A stretch of DNA of 56,488 bases from Deltaproteobacteria bacterium (lineage in GTDB: Bacteria > Desulfobacterota > Syntrophobacteria > Syntrophobacterales > Syntrophobacteraceae), in assembly GCA_021780695.1 (NCBI GenBank), contig JAJXYD010000007.1:1-56488 (forward strand). The letters run 5' to 3'. Every line of letters begins with the position of its first letter. Position 1 is the stretch's first letter. The notes under the pieces were generated by a model, which searched no databases, had not been told where the DNA came from, and saw only the letters and a program-made list of their open reading frames with translations. Positions 25,601 through 31,706 of the stretch are shown here, piece by piece. Made by a program: the position numbers and the translations under genes.

Positions 25601-25998
25601 TTCATGGGATAGATGATGATGGCCTTGATTCCGGGCTCTCCGCGATGTCGGCGGCAATAATCAAGAACGGGGTAGAGGAAGCATTCCGTTTTACCGGACC
25701 CGGTTCCCGTGGCTACCAGCGTCGATTTGGCGTTTTCACCGCTTAATCGCCGGAAAGCCTTCTCCTGGTGGAGATAGGGCGTAAAACCGAGAGGGACTTC
25801 CGGGAAGAATTCGGTCTCGGCGCTCCCCGTTCGAAAGGGGAGTTTCATCGAAAGGTATGGCCCTTTGAACAGTTCGTCCGGACTATCGATCAGCCGGTCG
25901 ACAATCCCCTCGAAGAACGGGTTGGATACGGGGAAAGTGGTTTTAAGAAAGTCTTCGATGCCTCGTTGGACCTGTCTGGACACAATGGATGGGATCAT
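19645..25998 (-). CDS. Giant DEAD/DUF1998 helicase (DrmA-DrmB or DruE-like)
   Basis: The 2117-residue protein starts after GAGAGGCG. Visible parts: superfamily 2 Walker A ATGTGSGKTECFLYP (about 92-106), a DELH box (VDELHTFDG, about 226), Cys clusters CRECGAMGW (about 482) and CGHCLHLGQGDNISACPVCG, another at CDTCGHG (about 920), motif VI QRIGRAGRRDG (about 1045), then a DUF1998/MZB C-terminal domain with YDVVPGGTGYLKQL (about 1572) and CPCQQEPEKDGCYRCLFAYR (about 1610). A further 500 residues include SKIDFVFHPE and SIAVFTDGFSFH (about 1730-1760), resembling a Vsr/PD-(D/E)xK-type fold. The combination equals DISARM DrmA plus DrmB in one chain and is the size of Druantia DruE. It is the likely motor of the defence block. 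Confidence 0.88.
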   Translation of the reverse strand: MIPSIVSRQVQRGIEDFLKTTFPVSNPFFEGIVDRLIDSPDELFKGPYLSMKLPFRTGSAETEFFPEVPLGFTPYLHQEKAFRRLSGENAKSTLVATGTGSGKTECFLYPVLDYCRRHRGEPGIKAIIIYPMNALATDQAKRLAKAIHGNLHLRDKIRAGLFIGQREVHAAMAMAQDRVITDKDTLRNNPPDILLTNYKMLDYLLIRPKDFSLWQANGPETLKYLAVDELHTFDGAQGTDLACLIRRLKERLKTPQKYLCCVGTSATLGGEESYRDLQEYSGEVFGEEFDGDSIIAESLLSPGEFFKDSFITRIAAAPAEEAERLKPDSFSDFSSYIRTQHELWMGERIEDPAEEQWKIDLSEKLKQHAFFRNLLMILEKRNGVAPLPEIIQELDRVVPEFQGGALEYKQNVLASLLSLVSCARVKPDERLQPFLNVRLQLWARELRRIVAEIGPEPRLRFSDDLNDGQGKTHLPVVHCRECGAMGWAGTKREQDPSISPELKHFYLSFFNYSPTLTYLFPCDKRVAQPGQREFAKWVCGHCLHLGQGDNISACPVCGKKDRIVPVLIVNTRIKTDEKVRGTHNCPFCESHGSLTIVGSRAASLTSVAISQVYSSIFNDDKKLLTFSDSVQDASHRAAFFSARTYRFNFRSALQKFLDQEPGELSLDQVPARFSEYWLKEKGENDFICTFLAPDMAWFDDYESLIDSGRLPEGSTLSDEVCKRIAWEITSEYGFNCRIGRTLEKTGSSIGSVKIEQLREAIEPLLEQLQNELGCLRELDGKTLLRFLLGFLTQLRAKGGVFHPDLKNYVDNWGGYYLITKIPHMPNFGKYSRTPAFLTTRGGTRFDTLISRGSGKTWYEDWVARNLCHLYPLVGMYSDRIYELVLPALVKTGILEEVKLHGHSVWGISRSAVFVRKDVKQYRCDTCGHGVSAAEDASAWWRGASCMRFECQGHYKEAPYTEDYYGKLYSTGDVKRVFAEEHTGLLQRGVREAREKAFISGQNPWDPNLLSCTPTLEMGIDIGDLSSIILCSVPPAQSNYLQRIGRAGRRDGNSFAMTVAGARPHDLYFYDQPEEMIGGRVEPPGCFLNAPAVLERQFTAFCFDRWIETGPSGINIPYKLGQVLANLKKEDKTRFPFNLLDFIENNRTVLFERFIQIFQDSLTQESVQNLRAFVEGAQGEQNLRYRILNGLNAIDKEKRALQDRVKKLSYQIKKKENDPIRDRNYEGDLDDLKLEKSSINSIIKAIMDKDTFNFFTDEGLLPNYAFPQAGVILRSVIYRRKKNADGQGKYKTVAFEYERPAASALVELAPANRFYAEGRKVTVDQIDMATSEMEEWRFCNSCSYHQLVASGEEKTACPKCGSPLWADDGQKRRMIRMRQVIATTSDKDSRYQDDRDDREPEFYNSHMLFDADEKFIEKAFKIDREDFPFGFEYLNRATFREVNFGNKETVGESIDIAGHQVPKKGFSICRECGKVQVSGKKIEHAMTCKHRIRSPEKNVFDCLYMYREFTSEAIRILLPMTSFAGSDQKLHSFIAALFLGLKKVFQGNIDHLQTTVYEDPVAGTSHKRKYLVLYDVVPGGTGYLKQLIRAEKPLMNVFEAALEVLRSCPCQQEPEKDGCYRCLFAYRMSFDMANISRNAAILVLSEILRGRDALVETESVSKISVNALFDSELEARFIEAVRRVKFHDEPVFFKQDIVNGKPGWYLKINGNGYYIEPQVSVGNESGVLVPSKIDFVFHPERQKGNRPSIAVFTDGFSFHADGAALNNRIGKDLAQRTALVRSGKYLVFSLSWKDIENEFNTQPAYFTNFTRSNGAMLAKFLDAYDATFGVKKLSDMVTATGFQILIQFLAIPDFQMWKQYSLIHAMIHLATKKLGTAAGIESAKEMLVKDAPWNQIQLALEHDPNGSYYFGINEQAHEDNKPMLKMLVCNSKEDMEGRRMENLEVMCRFHDDEEIALVPTFKEAWNGFIRLFNVYQFVPRVLFLTSKGIADGAYSVFIPEQEPPQPGAAPGVESEELKAIKSVTEISFHPFLSLIEASGLSLPEPGYELCDEKGAVIATAELGWPSAKVAFLLPGEMEFETLFVERGWRVAPVAEAVLDPTSAVRMFSQNGQTKKSRS

Positions 25999-26004
25999 CG
26001 CCTC

Positions 26005-26085
26005 TCACACTCTATACTCGTAATAGCGTTTGCAGAACACAATGATTGGCAGGTCACCCATTTTTCTGTGGATCGCCTGCCTCAT
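26005..26085 (-). CDS. Possible 26-residue leader peptide before the giant helicase
   Basis: An ATG-initiated frame (MRQAIHRKMGDLPIIVFCKR ...) ends in TGA six bases before the helicase start codon. No strong ribosome-binding site is seen. It could be a leader whose translation is coupled to the helicase, or chance in the 190-bp gap after the toxin gene. Confidence 0.2.
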   Translation of the reverse strand: MRQAIHRKMGDLPIIVFCKRYYEYRV

Positions 26086-26188
26086 CCTCGACTGGATGTT
26101 TTCTCTTCACAGCGCTCCGGATAGCTCTCCAGGGCTGTTCTTTGTGCGCTTGCGACCGAGGAAGGCTGTTTCACCGCTCGGAATGCAT

Positions 26189-26641
26189 TCACGACGGCGA
26201 CGGCTCCAACGCCTCTATCTCTTTAAACTTCTCGAAATGCCCACGGTTGAAAGTGTAAATCCTCTTGATGTCATTCGAGAGCATGGCGGCAACGAGATGC
26301 AAATCGAAGATTTCCTGTTTCTTGATTTCATAGCGACGGAGAAAATCGAGCATGATTTCCAGGGTGTCCGGTCCTGGGTAGAGCTTGAGAAGATGTTCTT
26401 CTTTAAGATACTTATCGATTTCAGCGATCGTTTCCTGCTGCGTCCGAGGATTGGTCACTCGTCTGGGATCAGTAATGACGGCAAAGAATTCACAAATAAT
26501 CTGAGGGAAAATACAAAGAGGTACTTCGCCGCGAAGCCCCTTATCCCGGAGAGTTTTGGACGGCTGATGGAAAGATGAGGTCCCATCAGCCGCATAGACG
26601 AGCACGTTGGTGTCCACCAGGGCGGTTTCAGAGGTAATCAT
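26189..26641 (-). CDS. PIN-domain toxin (VapC-like)
   Basis: The 150-residue protein has the PIN acidic residues: D10 (ALVDTNVLVYA), E51 (QIICEFFAV) and D113 (EIFDLHLVAAM), with the NDIKRIYTFNRGHF strand near the end. PIN toxins are Mg-dependent RNases, typically cutting tRNA or rRNA, and are held inactive by the partner. Its ATG lies inside the antitoxin gene (14-base overlap), the usual antitoxin-first coupling. The pair lies between the methyltransferase and the giant helicase on their strand, so it could be read from the long transcript as well as from its own promoter. Confidence 0.9.
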   Translation of the reverse strand: MITSETALVDTNVLVYAADGTSSFHQPSKTLRDKGLRGEVPLCIFPQIICEFFAVITDPRRVTNPRTQQETIAEIDKYLKEEHLLKLYPGPDTLEIMLDFLRRYEIKKQEIFDLHLVAAMLSNDIKRIYTFNRGHFEKFKEIEALEPSPS

Positions 26642-26831
26642 AGATTTCCTCGCGGGTAAGCTTTCCCTTCACTCCGAGCGGCCAAACAGCAAAAACCGGC
26701 CCTTCTTTCTTTTCCGTTTTATCCGGTTGTCGCCGTTCTCTTCTGGCTTTGGTTCGCAGCCGTTCCACCCAACGTTCGAGGAACTGAACATCATCTTCAG
26801 GCAAATCGCGAACATCTATTGTATCGGCCAT
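26628..26831 (-). CDS. Antitoxin of the PIN toxin (VapB-like position)
   Basis: The start MADTIDVRDLPEDDVQF at 26831 has GGAGAAGA seven bases upstream; a longer upstream frame lacks one. The 67-residue protein has an N-terminal strand plus helix (DVRDLPEDDVQFLERWVERL), like the minimal DNA-binding part of small antitoxins, then a basic linker (KARRERRQPDKTEKKE) and a C-terminal tail that would wrap the toxin. It precedes and overlaps the PIN gene by 14 bases. Confidence 0.8.
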   Translation of the reverse strand: MADTIDVRDLPEDDVQFLERWVERLRTKARRERRQPDKTEKKEGPVFAVWPLGVKGKLTREEIYDYL

Positions 26832-26892
26832 TACATCTTCTCCTAATCTCCGCACGTCCCAATCGACGTGTGCACTCACGGTGGATGGGCGG

Positions 26893-26905
26893 TGACAACG
26901 TCACA
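26893..26905. promoter_or_regulatory. GTGAC-AAC-GTCAC palindrome, candidate antitoxin operator
   Basis: A perfect 5-bp palindrome lies about 60 bases upstream of the antitoxin start, near a minus-strand TACAAT -10-like box (26916-26925 region). Autoregulatory operators of toxin-antitoxin pairs have this form. Confidence 0.45.
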
Positions 26906-26972
26906 AACCCTTTTTTCATTGTAATCGTACCATAATAATCCCAAATATCCGGAAATTCTGAGCGCCGCCTCC

Positions 26973-29900
26973 CTAGCCGGTTCCGCGCACATGTCCCTGC
27001 AAGCCTGATGATAATGCCATCCGCCCGGATCGTCTCTCGAATTGCGCCCATGCGGTTTCATAATCGGCCTCGCGGTCGCAACGATCGAAAGGCGCCTCGT
27101 AGACGATCGTTCGCTCCCGAGGTCCGCCGGGAAGGGTGTCGTCCATCACGGTCCGGGAGACGGACCCGCTCTTCATGTTTTTGATGGGCTCCCACTCGGG
27201 CCTGGAAAAACCGACTCCGATTAGTCCCTTGCTCGCCGTGAAAACGATGCGGCCGTTTTGGTCGTACCAGGTGTCGGCTTCGTATTGGCGCATGACAGGA
27301 AACTGGACCCGGTAGATGGTTTTCAGTTCCTCCAGGGTAAGACCCAGGGCCATGGAGGTGAGGACATCGATCTCCACCAAGGCCTGGCGGCGCTCGTAGT
27401 CGGTTCGGAGGGCGCAATGGCGGGTCCACTCGGGTGTGAGATTGGCGAATTTACCGTTGTCGAGGCGGGGGTCGTCTTTAGTCCAGAGATCAACGCAAAA
27501 ATCCTCTTTAAAAATCTCTGACCAGAGGTCTTGATAGTGGCTGGTAAGGCAAGTGAGCATTAGGGCGCGAAGGTGCAGTGCAGTGCGGAATGGGCTGTTC
27601 TCATCGATCATGAACAACCGTCTGAGGAGCGAAACGTTAGAGTGGCCCATGCCTGTAGTCTTAACCATGTAATCCATGGGGATTGAAATCGCCGGAGAGT
27701 AGAGATCTAGCAAGAGAGCGTTTGACTGGAAGCACGTACCCACACAAGTATACAGATGCCCAATCCCAGGCGGGAAAATACCGGAAATTAGAGTCCGCTC
27801 CCCGGACTGGCTGAGCATTTCACGGTTGACGAACCTGAAAAAATTGGACACTTTGCGGTCTTCCCATGGTATCTTTGGTGTGCGACGGAAGTATTCAACG
27901 GGCTCGCAGGCCGGCACATAGTTTGTGCGTGGGAGATAATCATCAGGCAGCACCGTAAGATCGAGAACGTCGTAATCGGAATTGAGTCTGCATTTACTCC
28001 TAGGGGTCTTATAAAAAGGGTTTCCCACTGAGAAGTGAGGTCCGGAAAGCACCAAGCGGCTAATTGATTCAGGAAACTTAGTCTTCCTTAGGATTGTACC
28101 GTCCTTTTGCGAGTTTGTTTCATTCCACATTGTGGTCGAGAAGCACGCACTCCGTAGATCTCCAAGTTTTTTGTGTTGCTCAGCGAATTTCCGGAGGACT
28201 TCGACGAGTTCCCTTGAATGAAGCGCAGGCAAGCGAGCCTGCATGGCCGGCGTTCCCTCGGAATCATACAGGCCGGCAAAGAGGGCCAACTCCTTTGCCG
28301 TGACATGGAGAATACGGGCGGCATGGCCGTTTACGTTCCACTGATTCGCATCGTCCTTTATGCCGGGGACGGGACCACCGCCATAGTGGTTAATACAGGC
28401 ATCCACGGTGGCGGGGAAAAACAGGTTGGCGATGTGCGAGAAACCCATCAGATCGGGGCAACGCTCGCCATAGACGTTGATGCTGAATTTGGTTTCGTGA
28501 TGTACGTCAGGAAAAAGCTGCAACTCGTTTTGGAACTGAAAATGGCGCCTGAGCCTTTCATAAACGGCGCCCCGGAACGCTCCTCCCCTCGGATCGTCGT
28601 AAATTCCTTCGGGGTGTAGAAAAGCCGAGACTCCCGTGTCCCTTCCAACCATCCAGGCCTGGGGGAGAAAGCATTTGTAGAGATTGGCTTTCATGCCCGA
28701 CAGCGTCGGATAGTTTTGCACGGCGTTCAGGAAGTTCTGCGCCCCTTCCGCCTCTTCGAATGCGGCCAGATAGGCGTTTCGCAGGTCATGTCGCGCAAGG
28801 AGTTCCTTTCTGAGCCCCGCGAGTTGCGGGGCAGTAAAAGACCTGAGAACGAAAAGCGGCTCGGCGTCGCCCATGACGGTCCCCTCGTTCCATTCGACCT
28901 TTATCCAGGGCGGATTTCCCACGATCAAATCGAACCCCTCGCGTTCGGCGAACAGGTCGGCGAATTCCAGCTCCCAGTGATGAAACCGGTATTGTTCGGC
29001 CAGATTTGTGACAAGCTTCAGCCGGTCGAAATCTTTACAGAGGCTGTCAAGATCGACGAATCCATACTGATCCGCCGTGCTCATCTGCTTTAATTTTTTC
29101 CCGCCGGCCGGAAACATCCTGACCTGGTTTCCGTCCATGGGGACGGGATCGTAGACGCTCCCCTCCAAAATCGCGGAGAGCTCCAGCAAATACTCGTCCC
29201 GGCTCGGAAGGAGATCGGCTTGCTCGATGGGCCAAAACCAAAGGGCGCACCAATAATCCATGACCATTTTCAATCGGCGGCAGGCGCTGGAATTCCTGAT
29301 GCCACGGGATAGAATTTTCTCGCGAAAGATCTTGTCCTTATCCTGGATAGTGAGGGGCTGCTTCCGGCCGGTCTCCCCGTTTTGGCCGAACACGGCGAGG
29401 TTTTCCATGGTCTCATTGCGGACTATCTGGCGATCCTGCGCGCATCTTTGCCAGAGCCGGTCCACGGCCAAAGAGAGCCTCGAAAGGGTTTGAATCTCGC
29501 CCTCGGAAAAGGGTTTAAGGAAGCTGCTTCGCCAGTCCTTGATTTTTTTTAGTTCCGCCTCGGCCATCGCTTTGACCGCCTTGTCGGTGTAGTCGGCCAT
29601 GCCGTTGTCGGGCAGCAGGAAATGGTAGACCGTTTTGGAGGGCCGGTTTTGACTCAGGGGAACTCTCTCCGGCACGACGTCCAGCCACGTCTGCCTGCCT
29701 TTTCTGTTGCCTTCGAGCAAATCGGCGGAAAAGACCTGTCTTCTCGCGCCGATCAGGGAATTGCCGGTGGCCAGCCGCATTGCGAACCAGGGCACGTTGG
29801 CGCCTTCGTAGATGGTATTGAGCCAGAGGGAGACTTCCGCCAGTTCGACGGCCGTGGGATTCAAATCCACCCCGTAGACGTTATTGGCGGCGATATAGGC

Positions 29901-31706
29901 CTTGACCTTCTGTTTTTCTATTACGTAGGAGTCATGCCCGATGGTCTGGCCCGTTTCCTTCTGTTTGAGCTTGAGATAGGCTTCGGAGAGCTGGTTTATC
30001 GCTTCGTTTAGAAACGCCCCGCTTCCCATGGCCGGCTCGCAGACGCTCAGTTGCAGAATGTCGTCGGCCTTCTTGTCCTTTAGCAGCTCTTTAAGGGCAT
30101 ATTTCACGAGACACTGGGTGAGAACCTCGGGAGTGTAGTAGGAAGCGGATTTTTCGCGGTCGCGCCCGGCCAGTCGATAGATGAAAGCCCCCTTCGGGTG
30201 CATCTTCAGGGTGCCGTCGTCATTAAAGACCTTTTCGTTCTCATGATATTTTGCAAGGTCTTCGGCCTTTACGAAGTACGCGGTGTCCAGCTCGTTTTCA
30301 GGCGCGCCCGCCTTTTTGACCTCATAGAGATCGGTTTCGGCAAAGAAGCCGGTGCAGGAGAGCAAACCCTCATAGACGGCCCCCAATTGGTTGATTCCAA
30401 GCTGGGCGTAGCTGATCCTGCCCCGTCTTTCCCTGTTCCCCTTTGGCCGGGAGAGCGACAGAAGCTCCAGGACCCGCTGCAGGACAAAGCTCCGGAATTT
30501 TGCCCGGCTGAGAATCGGGGTGTTCGCCGGATCGAAAAGATGGCTTTTTAGCGGCTGCATGCGGAAGACGGGCTTGCCGGCGGTCGCCGCCAGTTGCAGC
30601 GGACGGAAGCCTTTAAAAACCAAATCGAACAGAATCTGAAGAGACTCATGGATGAAGAAGCCGTTTCGGGATTCATCGGTTGTGAGCTGGACCAGTTCCA
30701 GGTCGCGCAGGGACTCGAGGCTGTAGCCGGTTCGATATTCCTCGCTTTTCATCCGGGCATAGCCAAGGTCCGGCCGGGCTTCGACGTAAAAGAGAAAAAG
30801 AAGGCGATACAGGTATCTGAGGCACTCCCCGGTCAGCCTGTCCGAATAGTCCTTTCCGTAGATTCCTTCCTTGAGAACGTTTCGCAAGTAGTGGACGGCC
30901 TCGTTTCCAATCAGCTCCACGGCTTCACGAACGGCATACTTGAGATCTTCGGAGACGGCAAAGGCATGCTTGTGAGAGTTCTCGGCGAGGGTATCGAGGA
31001 GGCAAACCCCGTCCTCGGGACAGGTGGAGTCTCTGGAAAGCAGCGCCGCCACGGCGCGGAGCGTGGATGATTCCCTTCGCCCCAGGACTTCCGGCAGATC
31101 GAACCGCAGGAATCTCTTCTCGTTCCACTTGGACCTATCCAGCAGGACCACATCGAAGGGACTCATGAGCATGATCCACCTGGGAGGCTCCGATTGGGTG
31201 AAAATCTTTTTTGTTACCAGGTCGGCCAGGCAGTCCTGCAACACCATCTTGTCGGGTTCGATACCGGAATACTGGCATTGAGCAAGGCAGAGGTCGAGAG
31301 GGTCTAGCCTTTCGTCCGGCCGGCTGATGGTCTCGATAGCCCACAGTTCCGGAACCCCGTTCTTCTTTTTGATTTCGCCTATCAGGGGCAAAAGCTCTCC
31401 GGAATCCAGTTCCTTCACCGCGGGACCATACTGGTAGCCAAGAGCTTCGAGAAGCGCCGGGAAGAACTCGTGCTGGGCCTCCAGGATGTCTTCGGGTTTT
31501 CTCAACTTCTCAAGTTGACTCTTAAAGGTAAAATATCGCCGGGCGAGTTTTTCGAGCTTGGCGTAGGGCGGTTGTATGTTCTTTTCTTCTTCCCGTTTGC
31601 TCCAGGTGGAGAAGAGATTTTTCAGGTCCTGTTCGAGGATCACGCTCAGGTAGTGCTGGGTGTAAAATTCGTTTTCATTTCCGATTCCGGTAAGATCGAG
31701 AGCCAT
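26973..31706 (-). CDS. Eco57I/PglX/DrmMI-type adenine-specific DNA methyltransferase
   Basis: The 1577-residue protein has an N-terminal domain of about 500 residues, then the N6-adenine methylase core: ASYYTPEVLTQCLVKYAL (about 520), motif I VCEPAMGSGAFLNEA (about 559), YGVDLNPTAVELAEVSLW, and motif IV FDLIVGNPPWIKVEWN (NPPW, about 930), followed by about 600 residues likely holding target recognition. It is longer than typical DISARM DrmMI and similar in size to BREX PglX or type IIG enzymes. A lone LPLIGEIKKKNG stretch in the N-terminal part hints at a PD-(D/E)xK remnant but is not convincing. It abuts the SNF2 helicase gene with no gap. Expected role: marking host DNA as self for the associated helicases. 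Confidence 0.92.
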   Translation of the reverse strand: MALDLTGIGNENEFYTQHYLSVILEQDLKNLFSTWSKREEEKNIQPPYAKLEKLARRYFTFKSQLEKLRKPEDILEAQHEFFPALLEALGYQYGPAVKELDSGELLPLIGEIKKKNGVPELWAIETISRPDERLDPLDLCLAQCQYSGIEPDKMVLQDCLADLVTKKIFTQSEPPRWIMLMSPFDVVLLDRSKWNEKRFLRFDLPEVLGRRESSTLRAVAALLSRDSTCPEDGVCLLDTLAENSHKHAFAVSEDLKYAVREAVELIGNEAVHYLRNVLKEGIYGKDYSDRLTGECLRYLYRLLFLFYVEARPDLGYARMKSEEYRTGYSLESLRDLELVQLTTDESRNGFFIHESLQILFDLVFKGFRPLQLAATAGKPVFRMQPLKSHLFDPANTPILSRAKFRSFVLQRVLELLSLSRPKGNRERRGRISYAQLGINQLGAVYEGLLSCTGFFAETDLYEVKKAGAPENELDTAYFVKAEDLAKYHENEKVFNDDGTLKMHPKGAFIYRLAGRDREKSASYYTPEVLTQCLVKYALKELLKDKKADDILQLSVCEPAMGSGAFLNEAINQLSEAYLKLKQKETGQTIGHDSYVIEKQKVKAYIAANNVYGVDLNPTAVELAEVSLWLNTIYEGANVPWFAMRLATGNSLIGARRQVFSADLLEGNRKGRQTWLDVVPERVPLSQNRPSKTVYHFLLPDNGMADYTDKAVKAMAEAELKKIKDWRSSFLKPFSEGEIQTLSRLSLAVDRLWQRCAQDRQIVRNETMENLAVFGQNGETGRKQPLTIQDKDKIFREKILSRGIRNSSACRRLKMVMDYWCALWFWPIEQADLLPSRDEYLLELSAILEGSVYDPVPMDGNQVRMFPAGGKKLKQMSTADQYGFVDLDSLCKDFDRLKLVTNLAEQYRFHHWELEFADLFAEREGFDLIVGNPPWIKVEWNEGTVMGDAEPLFVLRSFTAPQLAGLRKELLARHDLRNAYLAAFEEAEGAQNFLNAVQNYPTLSGMKANLYKCFLPQAWMVGRDTGVSAFLHPEGIYDDPRGGAFRGAVYERLRRHFQFQNELQLFPDVHHETKFSINVYGERCPDLMGFSHIANLFFPATVDACINHYGGGPVPGIKDDANQWNVNGHAARILHVTAKELALFAGLYDSEGTPAMQARLPALHSRELVEVLRKFAEQHKKLGDLRSACFSTTMWNETNSQKDGTILRKTKFPESISRLVLSGPHFSVGNPFYKTPRSKCRLNSDYDVLDLTVLPDDYLPRTNYVPACEPVEYFRRTPKIPWEDRKVSNFFRFVNREMLSQSGERTLISGIFPPGIGHLYTCVGTCFQSNALLLDLYSPAISIPMDYMVKTTGMGHSNVSLLRRLFMIDENSPFRTALHLRALMLTCLTSHYQDLWSEIFKEDFCVDLWTKDDPRLDNGKFANLTPEWTRHCALRTDYERRQALVEIDVLTSMALGLTLEELKTIYRVQFPVMRQYEADTWYDQNGRIVFTASKGLIGVGFSRPEWEPIKNMKSGSVSRTVMDDTLPGGPRERTIVYEAPFDRCDREADYETAWAQFERRSGRMALSSGLQGHVRGTG

